Source of the DNA: Dipteronia dyeriana
Taxonomy: Eukaryota > Streptophyta > Magnoliopsida > Sapindales > Sapindaceae
Assembly: GCA_032871835.1 (NCBI GenBank)
Contig: CM065296.1
Coordinates: forward strand, 122,708,146 to 122,772,145
Direction: 5' to 3'
DNA: 64,000 bases
Shown here: positions 34,966-47,131 of the stretch, in pieces
How the letters are laid out: every line of letters begins with the position of its first letter
Position numbering within the stretch: position 1 is the stretch's first letter
Program-made: the position numbers and the translations under genes
The notes under the pieces: generated by a model
The model's database searches: none
Seen by the model: the letters and a program-made list of their open reading frames with translations, nothing else
What the model was told of the DNA's origin: nothing

Positions 34966-35530
34966 GGATATTAAGATGTTAATCCCTCTAGTTTGTATTT
35001 ATCTAGGTTTGGTCCACTGGTTTTTGGAATTACTAACTTCAATCATTCCGTTAGAAATGCCGTGAAAATAAACGAAATGACATTGTCAGGTGTTATAATA
35101 ACCAAAATACACTTTGAAGATATTTGATGCAGAGCAACTTGATAATTTTATATTTAATTAAATAAAAAATTAATAATTGAAAAATAAAAACTAACACCAC
35201 CGGATTTAGTCATTCAACCACCATTTTTCATAATCTACACAACTACCACCACTATTCAACCATTAATCATCATCAACAAAAGTTGAACTCAGAACTCATC
35301 GAACCCAGAACCTACATTCATCATCATCAACAGCAATGCCGCATCACCATCGAATCATCATCCTCAACAAAAATTCAACCATTCATCATCATCAACACCA
35401 CTGAACCAGTGTCGATCACTCATAACCTGGAACTTTCATTTTTTTTCTTCATCATCAATAAAAATTGAAAAAAATATAATAATTGGATCCATCAAATTTG
35501 AATTTAAAAAAAAAAACAGATTAAATTATC
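34966..35530. mobile_element. Truncated Mutator-like element, copy 1
   Basis: It starts GGATATTAAGATGTTAATCC followed by CTCTAGTTTGTATTTATCTA, matching the left end of the element at 9509. The interior is rich in CACCACCATTCAACCATTAA-type sequence, the complement of the GGTGGT-rich interior at 10 kb. No right inverted repeat is seen. Confidence 0.65.
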
Positions 35531-35811
35531 AATAGCCTATTGACGATATCATCATGTCAAGCCTGTCCATTTATTAACTAATTGGGACTTGTTTGTCTCA
35601 GACATCTGTCATGTTTGCAGCTTTCAACAACATTACTTATAGTTAAACTTGATAGTTCACACTATATTTTCATGATACAAACTTAAGGATTTCATTCAAT
35701 CACTTTATTTTTTTTTTCATTGTTGAATTGAAAGGAAAAGAAAAGAATATAGATTCTAGGGATGAGCGAAGAATTAAATCGTGTATGGTGTAAAAACAAT
35801 CATAGGGTGAA

Positions 35812-36528
35812 GGCTCATTTGGCATTGCTTTCCCAACTATTTTTGGGGTCAAAAGTGATTCTGGACCTCAGACAGGGTGTTTGGTAAAATCGTGGGGAAG
35901 TACTTTTGGTTATTTTTAGCTTCTCCCTATTGAGTTTTTGAGAAGCTACAAATACATGCTTTTGGCTTCTGCTTTTAGAAAACGCGCTACAGTGATATTA
36001 AATAAAATTTTACTAACTTTCTAACTTTGTCCTTGCCTTTAACGAAATTTAACAAAAAAAAATTGGGTTTATATTTTTGTATAAAAAAAATGTTTCCATA
36101 ATTAATTCAATAAAGTAAAATAAAAATGAAATAAAAAATAAAGTTGAATAAAATAAAGAAATAAAGAAATAAAGAAATAAGACTAATTAATTAAATAAAG
36201 TATAATAAAAAATAGGGCTAATTAATTCAATAAAGTACCATAATTATATAACACTTAACACTAAATACAAATAAACAAGAAAAATACAAAGTATAGCAAA
36301 TTAGTATCATTTAGATGTCTTTGTCCTTTTAGTAATTTTACACACTCACAACACTTTTTATATCAGTTTACCAAACACATTGAAATTGCTTTTAGTTCTC
36401 ACAGCATTTTTGAAAATCAGTTTACCAAACACTCAGCTGATTCTTCCCACAACAATTCTAAAAGCAATTCCTCCCACAACAATTTCAGAAGCACTTCTCC
36501 CCACAACACAACAATACCAAACTGAGTC
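35812..36528. mobile_element. MITE inserted only in duplication copy 1, 717 bp
   Basis: The ends GGCTCATTTGGCATTG and (reverse complement) GACTCAGTTTGGTATTG are inverted, and GAA flanks both sides (35809-35811 and 36529-36531). At the matching place in copy 2 (about 41650) the sequence reads GGGTGAAGTTAGC without the insertion, an empty site. The 3-bp duplication and TTTGG-type ends suggest the PIF/Harbinger group. No coding capacity. Confidence 0.85.
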
Positions 36529-36601
36529 GAAGTTGGCTAAGCGAAACACAATAAAACAAGTGATTAGCAGTAATTAATAATTAGCATTCCTCAAATTTAA
36601 A

Positions 36602-38174
36602 AGGGCTCAAAAAATAAATAGCACTTTTTGGAGGTGACGTTTCAACACTATCACTGCTTTTATGACTTATGTTTAAAATATACATATTATGGTGAACGGA
36701 AAAAAATGCCCCCAATAGTTGTTTCATCAGAATATTTGATTCATTTTTTTACAGTGGGAGTTATGAAATAGAGAGAGAAAGTTTCATTGAAACTCAGACG
36801 CTACGTAGACGCATTCGGGGGTCGAGCTCCCCGCCGAGCTAGCAGATGGCAGGGGGCAGCGCCCCCAGAGCTTTTTTTTTTCTAGTCAGTACTTAATATG
36901 TTCGAAATATAATTACAAAAGGCTCAGAGCCTTTAGTAAAAGTCTCGAGCTTTTTTGATAAGGGTTCGAGCTTTTTTGGTAAGGTTTCGAGCTTTTTTAC
37001 CAAGTTCCCGAGCTTTTTCTACTGGATTTGAGCTTTTTTATCAAGTGCCCGAGCTTTTTTGCCAAGTGCCTGAACTTTTTTTTACTTGATTCGAAACTTT
37101 TTGCCAAGTTAAAAAAAAGCTCGGGCACTTGGCAAAAAGTCTCGAATCAAGTGCAAAAAAGCTCGGGCACTTGACAAAAAAACTCGAATTGAGATTTTTT
37201 ACCAAGTGCCCGAGCTTTTTTGCACTTGATTCGAGACTTTTTACCAAGTTAAAAAAAAGTTCGGGCACTTGGTAAAAAATCTCGAATCAAGTGCAAAAAA
37301 GCTAGGGCACTTGGTAAAAAAATCGATTCGAGTTTTTTTGTCAAGTGCCCGAGCTTTTTTTTTCGCTAACTTGGCAAAAAGTCTCGAATCAAGTAAAAAA
37401 AAACTCGGGCACTTGGCAAAAAAGCTCGAATCGAGCTTTTTTGTCAACTGCCCAAGCTTTTTTGTCAACTGCCTAAGCTTTTTTTTTACTTGATTCGAGC
37501 CTTTTTTCAAGTTAAAAAAAAGCTCGGACAAGTTAAAAAAAAACTCGGGCACTTGGTAAAAAAACTCGAATCCATTAAAAAAAACTTGGGTATTTGACAA
37601 AAAAACTCGAATTGAGCTTTTTTACCAAGTGCCCGAGCTTTTGTTTACTTGATTCGAGCTTTTCTGACAAAAAAACTCGAAGACAAATAAAAAAAACTCG
37701 GAAGAGTATAAAAAACTCAAAATCATATCAAAATAGCTCGGACACTAATAAAAAAGGCTCGAAGTATTTAAAAAAAGTCTCGAACAGAATCTGGAGACTA
37801 AATGTTCATACATGTTCATACAAAGATTGAGACAACAAATCATAATGAATTGATACATTGTTAAACCACACAGAAATATATGATAATGTATAAAAGAAGA
37901 TCACAAACATATGTTATTTTTTTTAACAGAATCTGGAGAGAGACAAGTTTTTTGGAGAGAGATGAGTCGTAGATCGATTTTCAGATAACCATTTTAGAGA
38001 GAGAGGAGTTATCGTTTTCAAAGTGTAGATAGAAGCACAATGAGAATAAAAATAGATTATTTAAGGGTAATTTGGATAGTTCACCATAATAGGTGCCTTT
38101 TAAACTTAAGTTATTAAAACAGTGACATCATTACAACACACATATAAAAATGTGACATATCTCACCATTTCCAC
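36602..38174. mobile_element. Mutator-like element inserted only in duplication copy 1, 1573 bp
   Basis: The terminal regions are inverted repeats; the best-matching part is ATGACTTATGTTTAAAATAT on the left, then ATTATGGTGAAC, against AATAACTTAAGTTTAAAAGG and ATTATGGTGAAC on the right strand. AATTTAAA flanks both sides (36594-36601 and 38175-38182), 8-9 bp long. Copy 2 has the empty site (CTCAAATATAAAATTG at about 41714). The interior is dominated by a palindromic array (36930-37790). No transposase is present. Confidence 0.85.
36930..37790. repeat. Orientation-switching palindromic array, unit about 21 bp
   Basis: Units of the form GAGCTTTTTTGCCAAGTGCCC and its reverse complement GGGCACTTGGCAAAAAAGCTC follow one another. 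Blocks flip orientation several times, joined by ACTTGATTCGAG or CTCGAATCAAGT. Almost any part can pair with a neighbour, so single-stranded forms would fold into long hairpins. Both strands give Lys/Phe-rich ORFs that are only translations of the repeat. Confidence 0.88.
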
Positions 38175-38330
38175 AATTTAAAATTGTAAAGTAAAAAAGA
38201 AAAAGGGGTTAGATAATGTGCAGTCTGCAGACACAAAATGACATGAGAGAGAAGGTAGTGTTTGTTGTTGGGATGAAACAGTTAAGAGTTACATTGTGTT
38301 TGGTAGAGAGGAAAGAAAGTGGAAATTATC

Positions 38331-39366
38331 AAAAATAACCACATATAACATAAACAATTCGTTTTTAATCACAAATGAAAATTTATTCATTAATAACCAT
38401 TTTTTAAAGAAATTACTTGAATGCCCTTATATAAAAACTATCCCCAAACACACTCTCTCGTTTTCTCTTTTATTCTCATTTTCTTTCTATCTCCTCTCCT
38501 CTCTCTCTCCCTGATCTCTCTCTCCCCATCGGTGATGTGTCAGCGAATTGTCACCGGTGTCGTTGTGAATGTCGGTAAATCGTCGACGATCTCCCCCATC
38601 TCTCACAGAACCTCTCTTTCTCTCTCCCCACATCTCTCTCTTTTCCTTTTCTCTCTATCTCTCTCTCTTCAGTCTTCACACACCTCTTTTTCTCTGTCAC
38701 GCGATGTCGTCGGCTTGCCGAAGAGTCGGTGTGCCGTCGCTTGGGCTTCAGGACCGTCCAGCAGCGTCATCGAGCCCCCCTCCACCGGTGATGTGATCTG
38801 TAGAAAAAGAGGAAGAAAACGAAAAACCTAGAAACCTAGAAACCCAAAACATTTCAAGTTTCAACATTTCAATTTAGTCAAATTTCAAGTTTCAACATTC
38901 CAATTTAGTCAATATTTCAAGTTTTAACATTTCAATTTATGTAAGATTTCAAGTTTTAAAATTTAAAAACGAAAAACCTAGAAACCCAGAACATTTCAAG
39001 TTTCAACATTTCAAGTTTCAACATTTCAATTTAGTCAAGATTCAAGTTTCAACATTTCAATTTAGTCAAGATTCAAGTTTCAACATTTCAATTTAGGTAA
39101 GATTTCAAGTTTCAAAATTTTATGTTTTTAGGCAAGATTTAAAGTTTCAAGTTTTTAGTCGTAATTTCAAGTTTGGTTCCAGATTTCAGTCATGATTTCA
39201 AGTGTGCTTTTTGTTTTTTTTTTTTATAAAAAAATTAAATTCAAGGGTATTTTTATAATTTATGGACATACACTGATTTTTTTTTTATAAAACAAGTGAT
39301 TATTAACGAATAAAATTTCAAAAGTGGTTACTAACGAAAGTTTAATGTTTCCAATAGTTATTTTTT
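38331..39366. mobile_element. TIR element with CTCTCT-rich interior, copy 2
   Basis: Equivalent of the element at 32708-33550. It is longer because the TTTCAAGTTTCAACATTTCA repeat block has more copies here (about 38850-39110). Confidence 0.65.
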
Positions 39367-40791
39367 GTTTTCTCTCGAAAAGAAAATAGAAAGGATAAAA
39401 ATATTTGGAGATATAGAAAACATGAGGGAAAGAAAAGAAAATAATTTCTCCTCGAGCTATTTGGTAAAAAGGGAAGAAAGAAGAGATTTTTGTTTCCTTT
39501 GTTTGGTCTCTGATGTCGAGGAGAAGACAAGGGATAGAAAATCTTTTTTTATTAATTTTACTATTTTACCATTACATTTTAGTGATAGAATTAAAAAAGA
39601 TGGGTAAATTTGTAATTTCAATTAAACATAGCAATCATTCTCTCTTTTCTCTCAATTTTCCATTCACTTTGGGTGGATTAAAATTAGTGGGTCCTACCCA
39701 TAAATTTTTCCTCTCATTTTTCTCTTTTTTTTTTCTCTCATACCAAACAAAATACTTCCACATTTTCTTCTTGCTTTTTCCCTCCATCATTTTCTTTCAT
39801 CCCTACCAAGCACTCTCCCTTCATTTAAGTTTCCATGTTTCCACCATGTTTAGTGGTTGCATTGACACTCTCTTGAATTCCTTGCATTGTTGTTCCTATT
39901 CTCTAGCTAGGTAGTTGTTAACTCATCTGAAATGTTCGCCTGTAAATGGCCAAGAGTTAGTTGAATACATCAACAAGTGTTTTCAAATTGGAGTGATGGC
40001 TGCATGCCAGCATTCATTCAGATATGCAAATTTTGTTTCCAGGGTCAGGAAACAACCCATTTGCTTGCTTCAAGCAGTTCAATGGTGAAGTGAAAAACTG
40101 TTGCTGAATGCCTGAATATAAGGCAAGGCTTCCCCCCAGAACTGGAACCTTGCAAATGGCATTTGCATGTGGGGTGTATTTAGAATAATAATCAAAAGGA
40201 AATCATAAGCTAAAGGTAATTGGGCAATACCCAATTTGATTTAAGAATGACGGGTCCCTACTCCCTAGGGTTCCCTATCCCTCCAGGTACATCGGAGCCC
40301 ACAGCAAAAGCACTAATTGGGCAAAACAAAGACAAATTAATGAGGAAACAGAAATTGTAGTTATACGTAACAAAGTGGTTGATTGAAATGATTGAATACG
40401 ACCGCTAACTCAGAGGGAATTGACAAATTGCTGTGATTTCTCTACACAAATGGGATACCTACTAATAATAGATTAATGCAAAGGGCCCGGACATGCTATC
40501 AATCCATTCTTTGTCTACCGACTAGTGACTACAACACCTACCTGGATTCCCTTGTTCATGCCACCGACGCCCATTTTACACTGTTTAATCCCATTTATAA
40601 GACTATTTACACTTTGTTTTGTAGGGTCCAATACCACATAATAATGATGAATAACGTCATTCTCTCTCCAACCTCCTAATGATGCATTACTGGATTGCTC
40701 TACTCATTTTTAATTACATTATATAATATTTCACAACTAAAACTAGGGGGAAATGAAAATTACGGAATAAAATATGAAAATAACCCGGTCC

Positions 40792-40823
<32 letters not shown>
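39367..40823. other. Noncoding part of duplication copy 2
   Basis: Matches 33551-34965. An AAT-type run (about 40793-40821) precedes the truncated Mutator-like element. No supported gene. Confidence 0.5.
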
Positions 40824-41400
40824 GGGATATTAAGATTTTAATCCCTCTAGTTTGTATTTATTTGGGTTTGGTCCACTAACTTTTAAAATTACTAACCTCA
40901 GTCCTTCCGTAAAAAATGTTGTAAAAATAAACGGGATGCCATTGTCAGGTGTTATAATAACCGAAATACACTTTGAAAATATTTGATGCAAGTCAGTTTG
41001 ACAATTTTATATTTAATTAAATAAAAAATTAATAATTGAAAAATAAAAACTAACACCACTGTATCCGAACATTCAACCACCATTCTTCATCATCTACACA
41101 ACCACCACCACCATTCAACCATTAATCATCATCAATAAAAGTTGAACCCATAACTCACCAATACCACCAATACCAGAACCTCCATTCTCCATTCACCATC
41201 ATCGTCATCAACAATGCCGCATCACCACCGAATCATCATCCTAAAAAAAAATCAACCATTCATCATCATCAACACTACCGAACTAGTGCTGATCACTCCA
41301 TAACATAGAACTTTCAATTTTTTTCATCATTATCAATAAAAATTGAAAAAAAAAAGTTGGATCATCAAATTTGAATAAAAAAAAAAACAGATTAAATTAT
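40824..41400. mobile_element. Truncated Mutator-like element, copy 2
   Basis: Starts GGGATATTAAGATTTTAATC and matches 34966-35530. The right inverted repeat is missing here too, so truncation came before the duplication. Confidence 0.65.
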
Positions 41401-41796
41401 CAATATCCTATTGACGATATCATCATATCAAGCCTGTCCATTTATTAACTAATTTGGACTTGTTTGTCTCAGACATCTGTCATGTTTGCAGCTTTCAACA
41501 ACATTACTTATAGTTAAACTTGATAGTTCACACAATATTTTCATGATACAAACTCAAGGGTGTTGTTGAATTGAAAGGAAAAGAAAAGAATATAGATTCT
41601 AGAGATGAGCGAAGAATTAAATAGTGTATGGTGTAAAAACAATCATTGGGTGAAGTTAGCTAGGCGAAACACAATTAAACAAGTGATTAGCAGTAATTAA
41701 TAATTAGCATTCCTCAAATATAAAATTGTAAAGTGAAAAAGAAAAAGGGTTAGATACTGTGCAGTCTGCAGATACAAAATGACATGAGAGAGAAGG

Positions 41797-42518
41797 CAAA
41801 CGTGCAAGTGGGGTCGGCGGGGCCGGAGAGTTACAGCTAGCAGCCATCTATTCTCTTATTCTCAATCGAGTCTCATGTGCACCGTCTCTTTCTTATCAGC
41901 ACTATTGACTTGGTCGCCTTCAATATTTTTAATTTTACTTTAATAAAACAAACAGAAGAAGAGTTTCAGATGCTCGATTACTCTGTGTGTATACAGTCAT
42001 TTTCTGTGTAATTATAGTAAATTAAAAAATTAACAGACCTACGATGACGCAATTATCTGTGTCGGCGGAGATGTTGATAAGGAAATCATTAAAATAAGAA
42101 GCGAGTGGTACAAACAAGTTTGCAGACAGACAGTTGTGTGTAATAAATTAATAATAACTAGTAATGGACTTTGAGCTATTGATATTTCCTTTTTCTCCTT
42201 AATAAAAAACACAAATCGGTCTTCCTTGTCCCTGATCGCTGCAGTCATCAGAAGTATTGAAGTTGATTGTTCACTCATGCTCATGCTCATGTACGTAAAG
42301 GAAGATCTATAATTTTTATATCGAGGAAAGATGATTGAATTATTGGTTTGAAGTAGCAAAAGAGAAAGATTAATTGTTTTGCTGGAAACAGAGGAGGGGC
42401 CACAAAAGGAAGCTGCTTCGTATATGGAAATATGAATATAAAAGCAGAGAAAAAAGTGAAGAAAGCAGCAGATGAGTAGCTTCACTGCCACTTCTACTCG
42501 TCTCCATTAGTAACAAAA
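41797..42518 (+). promoter_or_regulatory. Upstream region of CESA
   Basis: The single-copy sequence between the duplication and the CESA start codon. It probably holds the core promoter and 5' UTR. A TATAAAAG at 42437 lies 82 bp before the ATG, which would mean a short leader; the true start site is not determined. ORFs on the opposite strand here have no recognisable content. Confidence 0.45.
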
Positions 42519-45500
42519 ATGCAGGCCAGTGCCGGTTTGGTCGCCGGTTCTCATAACCGGAACGAACTCGTTGTTATCCGTCAAGACGGGGAATCTGCCG
42601 TAAGTTGACTGTTTTTGCTCTTTTGCAATTCAATTGAAATAATTGATGTAAATAATTGATAATTGTTGTTGGAGCAGCCTAAACCGTTGGAGCAGTTAAG
42701 CGGACAGATATGCCATATATGCGGAGACGATGTTGGTCTGACAGTTGATGGAGAGCTTTTCGTGGCTTGCAACGAGTGTGCCTTTCCAATCTGTACAACT
42801 TGCTATGACTACGAACGAAGAGAAGGAAATCAAGTGTGTCCTCAGTGCAAGACCAGATTCAAACGTCTCAAAGGTACCGTACCACTACCACCTTCTATTT
42901 CACTATGGAATTAGGGATATGTTTAAACAATCGAATTATCGGCAGGCTGTGCTAGAGTGGACGGAGATGAAGAAGAAGACGGCGATGATGACTTGGAGAA
43001 CGAGTTCAATGTCCAGCAACACGGTGCTGCTGCTGCTCTTGGAGCCGAAGCAATGCTTCATGGCCACATGAGCTATGGCCGTGGCTTCGATTCCGATGTG
43101 CATCATGTGGTTAATACTGTTCCTCAACTTCCACTGCTCACCAACGGTCAAATTGTTGATGATATTCCTCCTGAACAACATGCTTTGGTCCCTTCTTTCA
43201 TGGCTGCTGGTGCCAAAAGGATCCATCCGATTACCTTTTTGGATCCTCCTCTTCCAGTGCAACCTAGATCCATGGATCCTTCCAAGGACTTGGCTGCTTA
43301 CGGCTATGGAAGTGTTGCTTGGAAACAGAGGATGGAACATTGGAAGCAAAAACAAGACAGACTATACATGTCTAGGGATGACAATGGTGCCAAAGATTTT
43401 GACTATGATGCTGATGCTCCAGATCTTCCTCTGTAAGTATCCCTTGTATATAACCATGGAATTACCCACCTTAAAAAGCATGAAAATAAACCATAGATGA
43501 TTAACAACTCCTCTCAAGTCTCAATTTGTTATGGAAACTATTGTATTTCACTTTTAACACAATTGCTTTAAGCTTTTCATTTTTTTTGTATCTTCCTCAT
43601 GGAGATTTCACATTTTCTTTCCTGGTGGATTGTGGATCAGAATGGATGAAGCCAGGCAGCCATTGTCAAGAAAGTTGCCAATTCCGTCCAGCCAAATTAA
43701 CCCTTACCGAATGATCATCATGATTCGACTTGTAGTTCTTGGCTTCTTTTTCCATTACCGTGTCATGAATCCTGTCAACGACGCGTATGCCCTGTGGCTC
43801 ATATCAGTTATCTGTGAGATCTGGTTTGGTCTTTCATGGATTCTTGATCAATTCCCAAAGTGGCTCCCTATTGACAGGGAAACTTATCTGGACAGACTGT
43901 CCTTGAGGTGAGTAGTCTCTTAAATATTTGTGCTTCAACTCCATCTTTGGAGTAAACTTACACACCTCTTGCTTATTCCTCACTTTTAGGTATGAGAAAG
44001 AAGGCCAGCCTTCTCAACTGTCACCGGTTGATATATTTGTTAGTACAGTTGATCCACTAAAAGAACCTCCTTTGGTGACTGCAAACACGGTTCTATCCAT
44101 TCTTGCAGTGGATTACCCAGTTGACAAGGTCTCTTGTTATGTTTCTGATGATGGTGCTGCTATGCTAACTTTTGAGGCACTATCAGAAACATCTGAATTT
44201 GCAAGGAAGTGGGTTCCTTTCTGCAAGAAGTTTAACATTGAGCCACGGGCACCTGAGTGGTATTTTGCTCAGAAGATAGATTATCTTAAAGACAAGGTTC
44301 TTCCGTCCTTTGTGAAGGATCGAAGAGCAATGAAGGTGAGCAAGTTTCTACTCCCTCAGTTCTATCTGGCCATTCTTTGCACATCCCATTACCACTCTGA
44401 CTCTAATTTAAATTTTAGAGGGACTATGAAGAGTTTAAGGTACGGATAAATGCTTTGGTTGCCAAGGCCCAAAAGGTCCCAGAAGAAGGGTGGACAATGC
44501 AGGATGGGACTCCTTGGCCTGGGAATAACGTCCGCGATCACCCTGGCATGATCCAGGTATGCATATATTAGTTACCTTTGTGTATAAGTTTCATTACAAC
44601 CCATATTTGTATTGTGGTATGACTGTATTCCTCAACTATTCCATAGGTTTTTCTTGGCCAAAGTGGAGGACATGACACGGATGGAAATGAATTACCACGC
44701 CTAGTGTATGTTTCCAGAGAAAAGAGACCTGGGTTTAATCACCACAAAAAGGCTGGAGCAATGAATGCTTTGGTAAGCATTTTCTTATATTTACGTGAAA
44801 TTCACTGAAAACGTGATCTTTCATTAATTGTATATTTTTGTGGTCTTCTCTGCTAAACAGGTCAGAGTCTCGGCAGTGCTCACTAATGCACCTTATATGT
44901 TGAACCTGGACTGTGATCATTATATCAATAACAGCAAGGCTCTTAGAGAGTCCATGTGTTTCATGATGGATCCACTGATGGGAAAGAGAGTATGTTATGT
45001 CCAGTTCCCACAGAGGTTTGATGGTATTGACAGGAATGATCGATATGCCAACCGGAACACTGTGTTCTTTGACGTAAATATCCATCAATGAAAATTTGTA
45101 GATTGGTTCATTTCTTGTGCAAGTAAATCTTCTTCTATGTAGAGCTAATGTATGTCCCCTATTTCAGATTAACATGAAAGGTTTGGATGGTATTCAAGGT
45201 CCTATATATGTCGGGACAGGATGTGTGTTCAGAAGACAGGCACTCTATGGTTTTGATGCTCCAAAAGCCAAAAAGACACAATCCAGGACATGCAACTGCT
45301 TGCCTAAGTGGTGCTGTTGTGGATGCTTATGTTCTGGAAAGAGAAAGAAGAAGAAGACTAACAGACCCAAGTTCGAGATGAAGAAACAAACCACAAAGAA
45401 AAGAGACGCATTACCTTTGTTTGCTTTGGAGGGCACTGAAAAGGGTGTTGAAGGTAATCCTGGTTTATTTGGAATCACGCTTTAATGAGTTATAGCTCAC

Positions 45501-47131
45501 CAATGTTCGAGTTTAATAGAGAGAAAAATGAAATTGAGGTATTCTAAAATGCCTTTTTTTTTCTCTACGGAAATAGTCTGGTTGGTTAGGTTCTTTTGAT
45601 ATTAAATTCCATGTCCAATTCGTTTAAGCACTTTGTGAAATGTGTTGGTAAATTTGAGTACGCTTTTGATCACAAAATTGGTTATTTGTAATCTAACCAC
45701 CTTTGTGGCTTTGTGATTGTCTGGGTCTGTCAGTAACACAGGCTACTTGAAAGAAAATCCCAACTATCCAATCAACCAATTATTTTGTCCTCTAACTATG
45801 AAGAGATTGAATTCAGGAGTTGAAGGTGAAAATGTTGGGGAACGGCCTGAGGAGAAGTTGGAAAAAAAGTTTGGGCAATCACCTGTGTTTGTTGCATCTA
45901 CATTGCTAGAGGATGGTGGGGCGTTGAGAATTGCTAGTCCTGCATCTCTGCTGAAAGAAGCCATCCACGTCATTAGCTGTGGCTATGAAGATAAGACAGA
46001 ATGGGGAAAAGAGGTAAGATCAATGTTTGAATTCTTGCACTCAGATGATTCACTTTGATGCAATTGGTTTGACCAAGCTTTTCCTTCAATCTAGGTTGGA
46101 TGGATCTATGGCTCTGTCACAGAGGATATATTGACGGGTTTTAAAATGCACTGCCATGGATGGCGATCCATATATTGTATTCCTGCTAGGCCTGCGTTTA
46201 AAGGATCCGCACCAATTAATCTTTCTGATCGTTTGCATCAGGTCCTTCGATGGGCCCTTGGATCAGTTGAAATATTTTTGAGCAGGCATTGTCCTCTCTG
46301 GTATGGTTATGGAGGGGGTTTGAAGTGGTTAGAGCGTTTTTCATATATAAATGCTACCATATATCCATGGACTTCAATTCCTCTGCTGGCATATTGTACT
46401 CTTCCAGCCGTCTGCTTGCTGACAGGCAAATTTATCACTCCAGAGGTAAGAAATTTATAACCTTAGAATTGGTAACAGAGAGGATAGCCTTGCTTTCGAT
46501 TGTATTGGTTAAAACTTGACCTGTTTAACCTATGTACATATTGCAGCTGAGCAATGTTGCTAGCTTGTGGTTTTTGTCACTTTTCATCAGTATTTTTGCA
46601 ACAAGTATACTGGAAATGCGATGGAGTGGAGTTGGTATTGATGAATGGTGGAGAAATGAGCAATTTTGGGTTATTGGAGGAGTTTCAGCTCATCTATTTG
46701 CAGTGTTCCAGGGGCTTTTAAAGGTTCTGGCTGGTGTTGATACAAACTTCACTGTAACATCAAAAGGAGGGGACGACGATCAGTTTTCAGAGCTGTATGC
46801 CTTCAAGTGGACCACTTTGCTCATACCACCAACTACACTGCTTATTATAAACTTGATAGGAGTAGTAGCTGGAGTATCGAATGCAATAAATAATGGGTAC
46901 GAATCATGGGGGCCTCTATTTGGGAAACTCTTCTTTGCCTTCTGGGTGATAATTCACCTCTATCCATTCCTAAAGGGTTTGCTGGGTCGACAGAACCGGA
47001 CTCCCACAATTATTATTGTCTGGTCAATTTTGCTTGCTTCCATCTTCTCCCTCTTGTGGGTTAGAGTTGATCCATTCCTGGCCAAGTCAGATGGCCCCAA
47101 GCTCGAGGAATGCGGATTGGATTGTTTTTAG
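42519..47131 (+). CDS. CESA: Cellulose synthase catalytic subunit, CESA6-like, 12 exons
   Basis: Exons: 42519-42599, 42678-42873, 42946-43432, 43641-43907, 43990-44335, 44419-44556, 44647-44772, 44861-45073, 45168-45453, 45817-46013, 46095-46445 and 46547-47131. All junctions are GT-AG and the frame closes, giving 1090 residues, usual for the family. The enzyme polymerises UDP-glucose into beta-1,4-glucan within plasma-membrane rosettes. Visible features are: an N-terminal RING-type zinc finger (Cys 39, 42, 58, 61, 66, 69, 81, 84); two membrane helices after [16 protein letters not shown] at 397-399; DCD at 564-566; TED at 788-790; QVLRW at 828-832; and the C-terminal membrane helices with FTVTSK. 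The C-terminus (LEECGLDCF) fits the CESA6 group used in primary walls. CDHYINN and CYDYERREG are slightly unusual where FNN and CYEYERREG are common. The exact paralogue is uncertain. Confidence 0.97.

Larger units (their letters stand above)
32641..38255. repeat. Tandem segmental duplication, copy 1 (with two later insertions)
   Basis: This segment is collinear with 38264-41796. Shared landmarks in order are: the TIR element at 32708; the block GGCTGCATGCCAGCATTCAT at about 34214; GGTCCCTACTCCCTAGGGTT; the partial Mutator-like element at 34966; and GTGCAGTCTGCAGACACAAAATG near the end. Copy 1 is longer because of insertions at 35812-36528 and 36602-38174. No gene is recognisable in the shared sequence. 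Confidence 0.9.
38264..41796. repeat. Tandem segmental duplication, copy 2 (empty insertion sites)
   Basis: Collinear with copy 1, starting GTTGTTGGGATGAAA and ending GACATGAGAGAGAAGG. It lacks the two insertions of copy 1 and keeps about 80 bp near 40400-40480 that copy 1 lacks. Its right end is about 720 bp from the CESA start codon, so the duplication lies directly upstream of that gene. Confidence 0.9.

Noticed and set aside
37041..37600. Lys/Phe/Leu-rich ORFs on both strands
   Set aside because: Both strands read the same palindromic repeat array.
42039..42491. 150-codon minus-strand ORF just upstream of CESA
   Set aside because: Ser/Leu/Ile-rich chance frame overlapping the CESA upstream region; no recognisable domain.
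42936..43355. Minus-strand ORF opposite CESA exon 3
   Set aside because: Shadow of the CESA coding sequence.
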